The notes under the pieces: generated by a model
What the model was told of the DNA's origin: nothing
The model's database searches: none
The model's input: the letters and a program-made list of their open reading frames with translations, nothing else
Program-made: the position numbers and the translations under genes
Shown: piece by piece, positions 1 to 7,932 of the stretch
Numbering within the stretch: position 1 is the first letter of the stretch
How the letters are laid out: every line of letters starts with the position of its first letter
Assembly: GCA_012838685.1 (NCBI GenBank)
Contig: DUOU01000156.1
Location: 1 to 27,776 of the forward strand
Source of the DNA: Bacteroidota bacterium
GTDB lineage: Bacteria > Bacteroidota > Bacteroidia > Bacteroidales > VadinHA17
Reading direction: 5' to 3'
Length of the DNA: 27,776 bases

Positions 1-544
1 CTATTTTTGCTTTTTTATGGTAGTGGGCTATCTCTATGGCCCTGATGACCCTCTTTTTGGAGTCGATATCCGTAACATTGTGCAACTCCTTGTAAGTGGT
101 GAGAATATCTATAAGCTCCTTCATAGATTTTTTATCCAAACTTTTCCGAAGAGTGGTATCAGGCGGAACTTCGAACATATTGTAGCCCGATACTACACTG
201 TCAAGATACATCCCTGATCCACCACAAATTATAGGCACTTTTTTTCTGGATTTTATATCCCTGAAAACTTTTAGGAAATCGCGTTGATACTCAAAAACGT
301 TATATTTTTCACCGGGCTCCAGGATATCTATTAAATGGTAAGGAACACGGTTTCCATCAACTACATATTCGAGCAGATCTTTACCGGTACCTATATCCAT
401 CCTGCGATAAACCTGGCGGGAGTCGGCGCTCACTATCTCTCCCCCGATGACGGTGGCCAGTGCGACGGCCAAGGTCGTCTTCCCCGAAGCCGTAGGTCCG
501 GTTATCACAATAACGTCATATTTAGGGTCATCGGGCAGGATCAT
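1..544 (-). CDS. miaA: tRNA dimethylallyltransferase MiaA, N-terminal 181 residues (3' end outside window)
   Basis: MiaA transfers a dimethylallyl group to the N6 of adenosine 37 in tRNAs that read codons starting with U. The minus-strand frame encodes a P-loop GPTASGKTTLA near residues 16-26, then VSADSRQVYRRMDIGTGK, the family's substrate-binding aspartate loop, and a PYHLIDI motif, followed by CGGSGMYLDSVVSGY. These are the conserved N-terminal motifs of the family. The GTGKDL...PYHLIDI variant resembles the second MiaA type that many Bacteroidota carry beside a canonical one; that is recollection, not tested here. The start is the ATG at 544, the only ATG before an upstream in-frame stop. 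The remaining 120 or so residues lie beyond position 1. It is divergent from smpB across a 154-base gap. No TAnnTTTG-type promoter element was found on its strand in that gap. Confidence 0.93.
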   Translation of the reverse strand, partial: MILPDDPKYDVIVITGPTASGKTTLAVALATVIGGEIVSADSRQVYRRMDIGTGKDLLEYVVDGNRVPYHLIDILEPGEKYNVFEYQRDFLKVFRDIKSRKKVPIICGGSGMYLDSVVSGYNMFEVPPDTTLRKSLDKKSMKELIDILTTYKELHNVTDIDSKKRVIRAIEIAHYHKKAKI

Positions 545-592
545 TGGGAGGCTCAATTTCTGAAAGAAAAGCAAGTTAGTTGTTTTTTTGCT

Positions 593-600
593 TATTTTTG
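593..600 (+). promoter_or_regulatory. possible -7 promoter element for smpB
   Basis: TATTTTTG matches the Bacteroidota -7 consensus TAnnTTTG and lies 98 bases before the smpB ATG. No clear TTTG is seen at the expected -33 spacing, and the region is AT-rich, so a chance match is possible. A second imperfect copy, with one extra T, lies at 615-623. Confidence 0.35.
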
Positions 601-698
601 GCCAATAAAAAATTTATTTTTTGCGCTGTACAATCATGTTTTGTGAAACAATTGTTTATTAGCGAACAGATAAGTTTATACTATTTAATTCTTGGCCC

Positions 699-1169
699 AT
701 GAGCAGAGCAGGCAGCGATATTGTGATCAAAAACAAAAAGGCTTCGCATTTTTACGAGTTTCTGGATAAGTATATCGCCGGCATAGTACTCACTGGAACA
801 GAAATCAAATCTATTCGTCTTGGCAAAGCTTCCATTGTGGATACCTACTGTTTCTTTTCCAATGGGGAGCTCTTTCTCAGGGGAATGCACATTTCAGAAT
901 ACTGGTGGGGAAACCTGAACAATCATGATCCGCTAAGGGACCGTAAATTGTTGTTAACCAAAAAAGAATTGCGGAAAATTGAACGTAAAACCAAAGAGAG
1001 CGGTCTTACAATCATAACTACCAAGGTGTTTATCAACGAAAAAGGGCTGGCAAAAGCCGAAATAGCGGTAGCCCGCGGAAAAAAGGAATTCGACAAAAGA
1101 GAGTCCCTGAAACGTGAAGACGCCTCCAGGGAGATGGACAGGGTAAGGAAGATGAAAGCCAGATTTTAG
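699..1169 (+). CDS. smpB: SsrA-binding protein SmpB
   Basis: SmpB binds tmRNA and brings it to stalled ribosomes for trans-translation. The 156 residues match the family's usual length. Visible family motifs are the N-terminal NKKASHFYEFLDKY, then GIVLTGTEIKSIRLGKASI, which is the strongly conserved core of the OB-fold, and a basic C-terminal tail ending in EMDRVRKMKARF, the part that enters the decoding site. The ATG at 699 puts the first conserved motif about 12 residues from the start, as usual. The stop TAG at 1167-1169 overlaps the stop of the convergent LOG gene by 4 bases (1166-1169). No tmRNA gene was seen beside it. Confidence 0.97.
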   Translation: MSRAGSDIVIKNKKASHFYEFLDKYIAGIVLTGTEIKSIRLGKASIVDTYCFFSNGELFLRGMHISEYWWGNLNNHDPLRDRKLLLTKKELRKIERKTKESGLTIITTKVFINEKGLAKAEIAVARGKKEFDKRESLKREDASREMDRVRKMKARF

Positions 1170-1882
1170 AAATTGGGGCTCAGCAGGTACTGCGAGTAGA
1201 ATTCGACAATCTTGCCCACCGCTTCATCGGCCGTATCAACTACAGAAAAAAGTTCTAAATCCCCTTCAGAGATATTTTCCTCTTCGAGCATCTCCTCGTT
1301 GATCCATTTGATAAGACCCCCCCAATAATCCTTGCCCACCAGGACAATCGGAAACTTCCCGACTTTTTTTGTCTGAATAAGTGTAATCGCCTCAAACAAC
1401 TCGTCAAAAGTCCCAAATCCGCCCGGAAGAACTATGAATCCTTGAGAATACTTCATAAACATTACTTTTCTGACAAAAAAATGGTCGAATGTTATCAACT
1501 TATCCGCATCTATAAAAACATTGGGTTGCTGTTCAAAGGGCAAGTCGATATTTATACCGACTGATTTACCCCGACCCTTCGTAGCTCCCATATTGGCGGC
1601 TTCCATGATTCCCGGTCCACCTCCGGTAATCACTCCATAACCGTGTTGTGTCAGCTTTAGAGCGATATCCTCGGCAAGCTTGAAATATTTATTGTCAGGT
1701 TTTGTACGTGCCGATCCAAAAATTGAGACACATGGTCCTATCCTCGCGAGTTTTTCGAACCCCTCCACCAACTCTGAAATTAATTTGAACACTCTCCACG
1801 AATCTTCTACATGTATTTCATTCCATGTCTTTTCCTCGAACGCTGCTTTTGTAAGATCTGATTGTTTCGCCTCTTTTCCCAT
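1166..1882 (-). CDS. LOG/TIGR00730-family nucleoside 5'-monophosphate phosphoribohydrolase
   Basis: Members of this family hydrolyse the N-glycosidic bond of AMP or cytokinin riboside 5'-monophosphates, giving free base and ribose 5-phosphate. The 238-residue protein has a Rossmann-like core with VSIFGSART at residues 52-60, GGGPGIMEAAN from residue 87, the RKVMFMKYS segment near 138, and the diagnostic PGGFGTFDELFE at 153-164, whose glutamate is the catalytic or substrate-contacting residue in characterised members. An extra N-terminal stretch of about 45 residues before the core is typical of the longer bacterial subgroup. It lies downstream of uvrA on the same strand with a 97-base gap that contains its own promoter candidate, so it is probably an independent transcript. 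The real bacterial substrate is unknown; the cytokinin name should not be taken literally. Confidence 0.9.
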   Translation of the reverse strand: MGKEAKQSDLTKAAFEEKTWNEIHVEDSWRVFKLISELVEGFEKLARIGPCVSIFGSARTKPDNKYFKLAEDIALKLTQHGYGVITGGGPGIMEAANMGATKGRGKSVGINIDLPFEQQPNVFIDADKLITFDHFFVRKVMFMKYSQGFIVLPGGFGTFDELFEAITLIQTKKVGKFPIVLVGKDYWGGLIKWINEEMLEEENISEGDLELFSVVDTADEAVGKIVEFYSQYLLSPNF

Positions 1883-1965
1883 ACTTTTGACTATTTATTC
1901 GTTTTACAGTCGCTTTTATCCCGGGCAATATATCTAAACCTCTGCCAGGATCCCTTTGCGAGCGG

Positions 1966-1973
1966 CAAATATA
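1966..1973 (-). promoter_or_regulatory. -7 promoter element for the LOG-family gene
   Basis: Read on the minus strand the sequence is TATATTTG, an exact match to TAnnTTTG, placed just downstream of the uvrA stop and 83 bases before the LOG ATG. A weak -33 candidate (TTTC) lies about 16 bases upstream near 1990-1993. Confidence 0.45.
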
Positions 1974-1979
1974 ATAAAA

Positions 1980-4802
1980 TTATTCTCGGGAAAGCTCGCT
2001 TCCAAGAAAATGGCCGGTGTAACTATCTTCGCGCAAAGCCAGGTTTTCCGGTGATCCCGCAAAAATGATCTCTCCTCCCTCTTTCCCACCCTCTTTGCCC
2101 ATATCAATAATATAATCGGCCAGTTTTATCACATCCATATTATGCTCTATGATAATGACCGTATTGCCCCTATCCACAAGTTTATTAAGAACCTCCATCA
2201 GTACCCTTATATCTTCAAAATGAAGTCCTGTTGTAGGTTCATCCAGTATATAAAGAGTTTTTCCCGTGTCCCTTCGGGCCAGTTCAGTCGCCAACTTAAC
2301 CCTTTGGGCCTCCCCTCCCGACAAGGTTGTCGACTGCTGTCCCAGTCTTATGTAACCGAGACCAACCTCCTGCATTGTTTTAATCTTTTGGTAAATTGAC
2401 GGTATGTTCTCAAAGAATTCCACCGCCATATTGACCGTCATATCCAGAACATCGCTGATCGACTTCCCCTTGTACCTAACCTCAAGTGTCTCCCTGTTAT
2501 ATCGTTTCCCGTTACATTCAGTGCAACGTACATAGACATCCGGAAGAAAGTTCATCTCAATAGTTTTCACTCCAGCACCCTGACAATCTTCGCATCTTCC
2601 ACCTTTTACGTTAAACGAGAAGCGGCTCGCCGAAAATCCCCGTATTTTGGCTTCTGTTGTCTGTTCGAACAACTTTCTGATATCGGTAAAGACTCCGGTA
2701 TATGTGGCCGGATTCGACCTTGGTGTTTTTCCTATGGGAGCCTGGCTGACCTCAATGACCTTGTCGATATTTTCCACGCCCACCAAATCCCTATACGGAA
2801 GAGGAACCCTTTCCGCCCTGTAAAATATCTTTGCCAGGGCAGGATGCAGTGTCTGGTTTATCAACGACGATTTTCCGCTTCCGGAGACTCCCGTAACACA
2901 TATCAATGTTCCCAACGGAAAGGCCACATCGACATTTCTTAAATTATGGCCGGAAGCTCCGGTAATCATAAGGTATTTACCATTACCGGGGCGACGAACC
3001 GATGGCAGCTCAAGCCTTTTTCTTCTGGTAAGGTAATCAGCTGTGAGACTGTTCTGTTTCAGGAACTCTTCCGGGGTTCCCTGTGCCACGATCCTGCCCC
3101 CCAATCTTCCCGCTCCCGGCCCCAGATCAATAATATGGTCGGCCGCGAGCATCATATCCCTGTCATGCTCCACAACAATAACGGAGTTGCCTATGTCCCT
3201 CAACTCTTTCAACGCTCCAATAAGCCGACGGTTATCCCTTTGGTGCAATCCTATACTCGGTTCGTCAAGTATATACAAAACGTTGACAAGCTTTGAACCG
3301 ATCTGGGTGGCAAGTCGGATACGCTGGCTCTCTCCTCCTGAAAGTGTCGCGGCGCTCCTGTTAAGCGAGAGATAATCGAGTCCCACTTCGAGGAGGAATG
3401 ACAAACGGGTACGGATCTCCTTGAATATCTCTACGGCGATCTTTTTTTGTCTTTCACCCATGGTTGATTCCACATCGCTTAAAAAGCGGAAGAGTTCTTT
3501 TATGTCCATGCTCGCCAACTCCCCGATATTTTTATCGCCTATCCTGAAATAGAGCGATTCTTTCTTCAGTCGTGTTCCGTTACATTCAGGACAAACCTCA
3601 TATTGAATATAGTTATCGTTCAGCTTATCAGTTCCCTTCTTTCCGCTGATTGCCTCCATATTGCGGACGTGATTGACAACCCCCTCAAATGTCAATGTGT
3701 ACGAGGAGGTCATCCCCAAAGGGGTATTTAAGAGTCTCAGTCTCTCGTCACTTCCATAGAGAACCTTGGCGATAGCTTCATCGGGAATCTTTCTGATCGG
3801 TGTGTCGAGCGTAAACCCATTTTTTGCGGCCAAAGCCTCTAACTGCCAAAATATCCATGCGTTGCGATATCTCCCCAAAGGCTTTATACCGCCCTCCCTT
3901 ATATTAAGGTTTGAATCGGGAATAAGTTTCTTTTCATCTATGCTGGTAACCTCGCCCAGCCCGTTGCAGCGCGGGCATGCTCCCTGAGGCGAGTTGAATG
4001 AAAAAGTATGCGGAGCCGGTTCATTATATGAAATGCCTGTAACCGGGCACATCAAATGTCTGCTGAAATATCTTGAATCATCGTTTTCGGCATCAACAAC
4101 CAGCATGATCCCATCTCCTTGGTCAAGCGACAGCTGTATAGAATCCTCAACTCTTTTATCAGTTACATCTCCAACCCTGAACTTATCAACCACAAGCTCT
4201 ATGAAATGGATTTTGTACCTATCCAGTCTCATATCCGGAACAAGTTCCCTGATCTCATTATCAACCCTCACGCTAAGAAATCCTTTTCTCCTCAGTTGCT
4301 CAAAAAGTTCCCTATAATGTCCTTTTCTGCCCTTAATCAGGGGAGAGAGGAGATAGACCCTGTGACCCATAAATTTATTTTTCACAAGATCGATTATCTG
4401 ATCATCGGTATATCTGACCATTTTCTCCCCGGATGCCATGGAGTAAGCATCTGCCGCCCTAGCGTAAAGAAGTCTGAGATAATCATATATCTCTGTTATT
4501 GTACCCACTGTTGAACGGGGATTTTTGTTTACTGACTTTTGTTCTATGGATATAACCGGACTTAATCCCGTAATTTTATCGACATCAGGTCGTTCCATGT
4601 TTCCCAGGAACTGGCGGGCATAAACAGATAATGTCTCCATATAACGGCGCTGACCCTCGGCATATATCGTATCGAAGGCGAGCGAAGATTTCCCGCTTCC
4701 ACTCAGTCCGGTAACAACAACCAATTTATTTCTGGGAATCGTGACATCCAAATTTTTAAGGTTGTTCTCCCTTGCCCCAAATACCCGTATCTCTGCGCCC
4801 AT
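1980..4802 (-). CDS. uvrA: UvrABC excinuclease subunit A
   Basis: UvrA is the damage-recognition ATPase of nucleotide excision repair; as a dimer it loads UvrB at lesions. The 940-residue length is normal for the family. Two ABC modules are present. The first has Walker A GLSGSGKSS at residues 32-40, and its signature LSGGESQRIRLA is followed by the Walker B segment YILDEPSIGLHQ. The second has Walker A GVSGSGKSS, with signature LSGGEAQRVKLA and YILDEPTTGLH. The C-terminal zinc module keeps both pairs, CEDC and CTEC. The first zinc module shows CPVTG in place of a CxxC first pair while keeping CPRC; I recall this variant in other Bacteroidota UvrA proteins. The ATG at 4802 is 6 bases after the stop of the upstream transglycosylase, so the two are almost certainly co-transcribed. 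Confidence 0.98.
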   Translation of the reverse strand: MGAEIRVFGARENNLKNLDVTIPRNKLVVVTGLSGSGKSSLAFDTIYAEGQRRYMETLSVYARQFLGNMERPDVDKITGLSPVISIEQKSVNKNPRSTVGTITEIYDYLRLLYARAADAYSMASGEKMVRYTDDQIIDLVKNKFMGHRVYLLSPLIKGRKGHYRELFEQLRRKGFLSVRVDNEIRELVPDMRLDRYKIHFIELVVDKFRVGDVTDKRVEDSIQLSLDQGDGIMLVVDAENDDSRYFSRHLMCPVTGISYNEPAPHTFSFNSPQGACPRCNGLGEVTSIDEKKLIPDSNLNIREGGIKPLGRYRNAWIFWQLEALAAKNGFTLDTPIRKIPDEAIAKVLYGSDERLRLLNTPLGMTSSYTLTFEGVVNHVRNMEAISGKKGTDKLNDNYIQYEVCPECNGTRLKKESLYFRIGDKNIGELASMDIKELFRFLSDVESTMGERQKKIAVEIFKEIRTRLSFLLEVGLDYLSLNRSAATLSGGESQRIRLATQIGSKLVNVLYILDEPSIGLHQRDNRRLIGALKELRDIGNSVIVVEHDRDMMLAADHIIDLGPGAGRLGGRIVAQGTPEEFLKQNSLTADYLTRRKRLELPSVRRPGNGKYLMITGASGHNLRNVDVAFPLGTLICVTGVSGSGKSSLINQTLHPALAKIFYRAERVPLPYRDLVGVENIDKVIEVSQAPIGKTPRSNPATYTGVFTDIRKLFEQTTEAKIRGFSASRFSFNVKGGRCEDCQGAGVKTIEMNFLPDVYVRCTECNGKRYNRETLEVRYKGKSISDVLDMTVNMAVEFFENIPSIYQKIKTMQEVGLGYIRLGQQSTTLSGGEAQRVKLATELARRDTGKTLYILDEPTTGLHFEDIRVLMEVLNKLVDRGNTVIIIEHNMDVIKLADYIIDMGKEGGKEGGEIIFAGSPENLALREDSYTGHFLGSELSRE

Positions 4803-4808
4803 AACGAT

Positions 4809-5768
4809 TTATTGCTCCGTATATGATCTCATATCCCCATCGGGAACCTTGATAATATATCTCTTATTTGCCCTGGCCGTTAAATATGGCTTTCTAAGCC
4901 ACGGGTTAAGAAATTTAAGAATCTTGTAGTTTGTCCCGAATTGCTCCGCGAATTCAGCGAAATCATTTACGGCGGTATCAACTTCCACCTCCCTAAAATC
5001 GAGAGGTTTGTATAGATCCTTTTCTGCTATATCAAAACCATAGCTTTTGGGATCGTTGATAATGAGTTTATACGCTGCTACCCTGAAGAGATATCTGGCG
5101 GTCTCTTCGCTCAAAAGGAGATCGTAATAATTTGTCTGTTTCTGGATATCTATCTGCTTCTGGACAGCGGCCCTGCCACCGTTATAGGAGGCTGCGACCA
5201 AAGTCCAGTTACCGAATTGTTCAAACGATTTCAGAAAATATTTACAGGCGAATTCCGTCGATTTCTCCAAATTGTACCTTTCATCGACAACAGTGTTGAT
5301 CTCAAGGCCTTCCTCCCTTCCGGTAGCCTGCATGATTTGCCAGAATCCGGTGGCACCGGCGGGGGAAATCACATTGGCGAATTCACTTTCAGCGGCAACA
5401 AGGTACTTGAAATCATCGGGTATATTGTACTCTCTCAATATGGGCTCAATAATCGGAAAATACCTGTTTGCCTTTTTAATTATCATGATAGTTGAAGAAT
5501 GTCTGTAGGCGCTCATTATCAACTCTCTCTCAAGGCTTTCCCTTGTATCAAAATTTTCCAAAGGCATTCTCTCCCCGGCAAAAAAGAGGGTATCCGGCAA
5601 ACTGTAAACCTGGTTCAGGTTTTGGGGCAATATCAACATCTCATCTCCCTCCAAATAGGGTGTCACCGTACTTTTCTTCCCGAATCCCATGGCAACAACA
5701 AAAACTGTTATAACCAATACAGAGAGCGTTATAATCGCGAGAATGAAATTTCTATCAATCTTAATCAT
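4809..5768 (-). CDS. membrane-anchored lytic transglycosylase (SLT domain, MltD-like)
   Basis: The protein likely cleaves peptidoglycan between N-acetylmuramic acid and N-acetylglucosamine, forming 1,6-anhydro ends in the periplasm. Of 319 residues, about 9-29 form an uncleaved-looking membrane helix without a lipobox. The SLT domain spans about 95-235: AESEFANVISPAGATGFWQI holds the catalytic Glu127-Ser128 pair and the GxxGFWQIM strand, and the later AASYNGG at 192-198 is the family's third motif. The C-terminal part (about 250-319) resembles the region that precedes LysM repeats in MltD but contains no clear LysM copy. It is the first gene of a two-gene unit with uvrA. The leader upstream holds overlapping inverted repeats at 5813-5859. 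Confidence 0.9.
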   Translation of the reverse strand: MIKIDRNFILAIITLSVLVITVFVVAMGFGKKSTVTPYLEGDEMLILPQNLNQVYSLPDTLFFAGERMPLENFDTRESLERELIMSAYRHSSTIMIIKKANRYFPIIEPILREYNIPDDFKYLVAAESEFANVISPAGATGFWQIMQATGREEGLEINTVVDERYNLEKSTEFACKYFLKSFEQFGNWTLVAASYNGGRAAVQKQIDIQKQTNYYDLLLSEETARYLFRVAAYKLIINDPKSYGFDIAEKDLYKPLDFREVEVDTAVNDFAEFAEQFGTNYKILKFLNPWLRKPYLTARANKRYIIKVPDGDMRSYTEQ

Positions 5769-5812
5769 AATTAAAGCCTTGATCTGTTATTTAAACTATT
5801 CTGCCCAATACC

Positions 5813-5859
5813 TGTCCGCCGACATTATCGGACAAAAACTGTCGGCCCCGTAAAGTCCG
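5813..5859. repeat. overlapping, mutually exclusive inverted repeats in the transglycosylase-uvrA leader
   Basis: Three perfect pairings compete for the same bases: TGTCCG 5813-5818 with CGGACA 5829-5834; GCCGACA 5818-5824 with TGTCGGC 5840-5846; and CGGAC 5829-5833 with GTCCG 5855-5859. The region is 45-91 bases upstream of the transglycosylase start and downstream of the barrel-gene stop. No T-run follows on the minus strand, so it is not a plain intrinsic terminator. The rest of the 197-base gap holds nothing I can name, and no TAnnTTTG match was found on the minus strand. Confidence 0.5.
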
Positions 5860-5965
5860 TTTTATTTGTCAAGGATAACAACAAACAAGAAATCCCGGGG
5901 ATAAAAATTGGTCGGCTAATTTACTAGAAAAAAGTGACAATAAAAGGATCGGTTCACAGCCGGGA

Positions 5966-7282
5966 TCAGAATTTATAAGAGATACCGGAAAAGAGACCCA
6001 AATTAAACGGACTGATGCCCTCCCCGCTGGAATTGTTGGCCGGAGTGATGTAGTACCTGACAATAGGTTCTACATTTAATGATATGCTTTTTGAAATGCT
6101 GTACTCCATACCCATACCCAAGGTGCTGCTTACTACATGGTTGCGCAATCCATACGTACTTCCCACGTCATATCTAACCCCGCTATTGTTCAGAAATACG
6201 CTGTTGCCGATAAGTATATTGGATGAAATACCTCCAATAATATTGAAGTCCAGATTTCCTTCAATTAATTTATACCTGACTATAAGTGGGAGTTCCAGAT
6301 ACCTGAAATTCTGGTGCAATGAGGTGCCGATCATAGATAGATCCGATTTCACCGGATCAAAATTTTCGGCCGAATAATCGCCGATAACCCTGTCTCCCAT
6401 CATATCTAACAAGTAAATATCAGGGTTACTGGTAGTTATTGTTCCGCTTTGGGTGGCGACCTGAAACGTGGATGAACTTTTTGACATATTGTACGGGTCA
6501 AAGCCGGAATACGCCGATATGCCGCTTATCTGTTGTCCTACCGAGGAGTAATACAGACCCGATTGAACGCTTATCCTATCATTAATCCCATAAGCAAAAG
6601 AGACTCCGCCGGCATAAGATATAGCCTGACGTTCATTCATGGCGAGCATAGGTTGACCGTTTCTTACCCCTGTTCCGGGCAAATAGGTTGGAGAAGCCAA
6701 GGCCGCGATCGACCATCTCCTTGCTTTCTCCCTATCTCCGGTTATATTGTTCTCTTCCATATCAAGCAGCATACCGTTCATCTCCTCAATGGAATATGTG
6801 CGCCTATTGCCCTGGAATAGCTTATTTTCCGGGGATTTGTCATGGTTAATGGCCGGAGTTGAGATAATAATCCTCGATGGTCCAATAATTTCGGGTTCTC
6901 TCAAATCTTCCGGAAGTATTGGACTTTGAAAATTACCGATGTTGGCGGTCATATTTGTTGTTGTAGACGCAGCGGGAGCGACCCTATTATTGACAACAGC
7001 CAATGCAGGCGGTGTAAAGGAGGTTTCGGAAACCGTTGGGGCGACAGATGCTCTTTCTGTTTCAAAAAACCTGATGGCGCTGTTCATACCAAGCCTATAA
7101 GAGAACACCCCCAGTGAGAGCAGGATAGTTAAGGAGGCGGCCACTTTCCATATATATGTGGGAATGGCCTTTTTTTTGATGGCCGGCTTAATATTCTCCC
7201 AAACATCAACAGGGGGCACCGCCTCAAAATCCTTTAGACCATTTCTGAAGACAAGATCAATATTTTCTTTTCTATTAACCAT
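5966..7282 (-). CDS. sigma-linked membrane protein with C-terminal outer-membrane-type beta-barrel
   Basis: This 438-residue protein is unusual in layout. Residues 1-43 are a charged cytoplasmic head containing GLKDFEAVPPVDVWENIKP, a pattern I associate with proteins following ECF sigma genes in Bacteroidota. Residues 44-64 form one hydrophobic helix. About 65-195 is a Ser/Thr/Pro/Asn-rich linker. From about 199 to the end, alternating beta-strand segments, glycine-rich turns and a terminal ISYKF resemble the PorT-like/OMP_b-brl outer-membrane barrel families. No cleavable signal peptide or lipobox is visible. Its ATG overlaps the end of the sigma gene by 8 bases, implying translational coupling. 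I infer that the head acts as an anti-sigma segment and that the barrel or periplasmic part senses envelope state; neither is shown by the sequence itself. Confidence 0.8.
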   Translation of the reverse strand: MVNRKENIDLVFRNGLKDFEAVPPVDVWENIKPAIKKKAIPTYIWKVAASLTILLSLGVFSYRLGMNSAIRFFETERASVAPTVSETSFTPPALAVVNNRVAPAASTTTNMTANIGNFQSPILPEDLREPEIIGPSRIIISTPAINHDKSPENKLFQGNRRTYSIEEMNGMLLDMEENNITGDREKARRWSIAALASPTYLPGTGVRNGQPMLAMNERQAISYAGGVSFAYGINDRISVQSGLYYSSVGQQISGISAYSGFDPYNMSKSSSTFQVATQSGTITTSNPDIYLLDMMGDRVIGDYSAENFDPVKSDLSMIGTSLHQNFRYLELPLIVRYKLIEGNLDFNIIGGISSNILIGNSVFLNNSGVRYDVGSTYGLRNHVVSSTLGMGMEYSISKSISLNVEPIVRYYITPANNSSGEGISPFNLGLFSGISYKF

Positions 7283-7832
7283 TTATAACTCTCCTTATTC
7301 CGGTAAAACGGAGAACCTTCCGCTTTAAAATATCCCTTGCTCTCGAGAGGTTTGATTTGGATGTGCTTGGGGATATTCCCAACATTTTTCCTATCTCTTT
7401 ATGTGAATAGCCCTCAATGGCGAAGAGATTGAAAACTATCTTGTATTGGGGAGGAAGAGCCTGTATCATATTCAACAAATCCTCCGCTTCAAGCCCAGTG
7501 TACTCGCCAACCTCTATCTCCGCCTCAATTTCATTCAATTTATCGATATCATCAACCCTATAAAGGTTGTGTTTCTCCCTATATTTTTCGAGTGCGGTAT
7601 TTACCATAATCCTCCTCATCCATCCTTCAAAAGAACCCTCAAACCTATAACTGGGCAAGTTTTCAAAAATCTTGATAAAACCCTCCTGAAGTATATCGTT
7701 CGCCTCCTCTTCATTTCCGGCATACTGTAGACATACTCCGTACATCCTTGCCACATTCCGCCTATACAGCAGCTCCTGTGACGATCTGTCGCCGTTCAGA
7801 CAACCATTGATGATATTCCTAACCTCTGTCAA
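7275..7832 (-). CDS. ECF-type RNA polymerase sigma-70 factor
   Basis: The 185-residue protein has sigma region 2 at about residues 20-95, including MYGVCLQYAGNEEEANDILQ (core RNA polymerase binding) and GSFEGWMRRIMVNTALEKYR, and region 4 at about 120-175, including LPPQYKIVFNLFAIEGYSHK and the helix-turn-helix IGKMLGISPSTSKSNLSRAR. There is no region 3 or 1.1, as expected for an ECF factor. The start appears to be TTG at 7832: an in-frame stop lies 5 codons upstream and the next ATG is inside region 2. The downstream barrel protein overlaps it by 8 bases and is the probable anti-sigma partner. Target genes cannot be read from this window. Confidence 0.92.
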   Translation of the reverse strand: MTEVRNIINGCLNGDRSSQELLYRRNVARMYGVCLQYAGNEEEANDILQEGFIKIFENLPSYRFEGSFEGWMRRIMVNTALEKYREKHNLYRVDDIDKLNEIEAEIEVGEYTGLEAEDLLNMIQALPPQYKIVFNLFAIEGYSHKEIGKMLGISPSTSKSNLSRARDILKRKVLRFTGIRRVING

Positions 7833-7870
7833 CTCATTCAGGTTTCAGAGCTTAAAAATAACAAACTATT

Positions 7871-7886
7871 GTCATAAAAACATGAC
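7871..7886. repeat. short dyad in front of the ECF sigma gene
   Basis: GTCAT and ATGAC flank a 6-base AAAAAC spacer, 39-54 bases upstream of the TTG start. It also lies near an imperfect -7 element (TAGTTTG on the minus strand, one base short of TAnnTTTG) at about 7864-7870. It could be an operator or chance. Confidence 0.25.
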
Positions 7887-7932
7887 TTCAGTATTAATAA
7901 AGATAAAAAAACAGGGGTAAAGGTTGCTTCAA

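Noticed and set aside
335..646. 103-residue plus-strand frame across the start of miaA
   Set aside because: It lies mostly opposite the P-loop region of miaA, which is clearly the coding strand.
545..698. tmRNA (ssrA) gene next to smpB
   Set aside because: The gap is AT-rich and has neither a tRNA-like acceptor nor a tag-peptide frame.
2946..4514. Several 73-131-residue plus-strand frames inside uvrA
   Set aside because: All are opposite the well-supported UvrA frame and show no signal, domain or plausible translation start.
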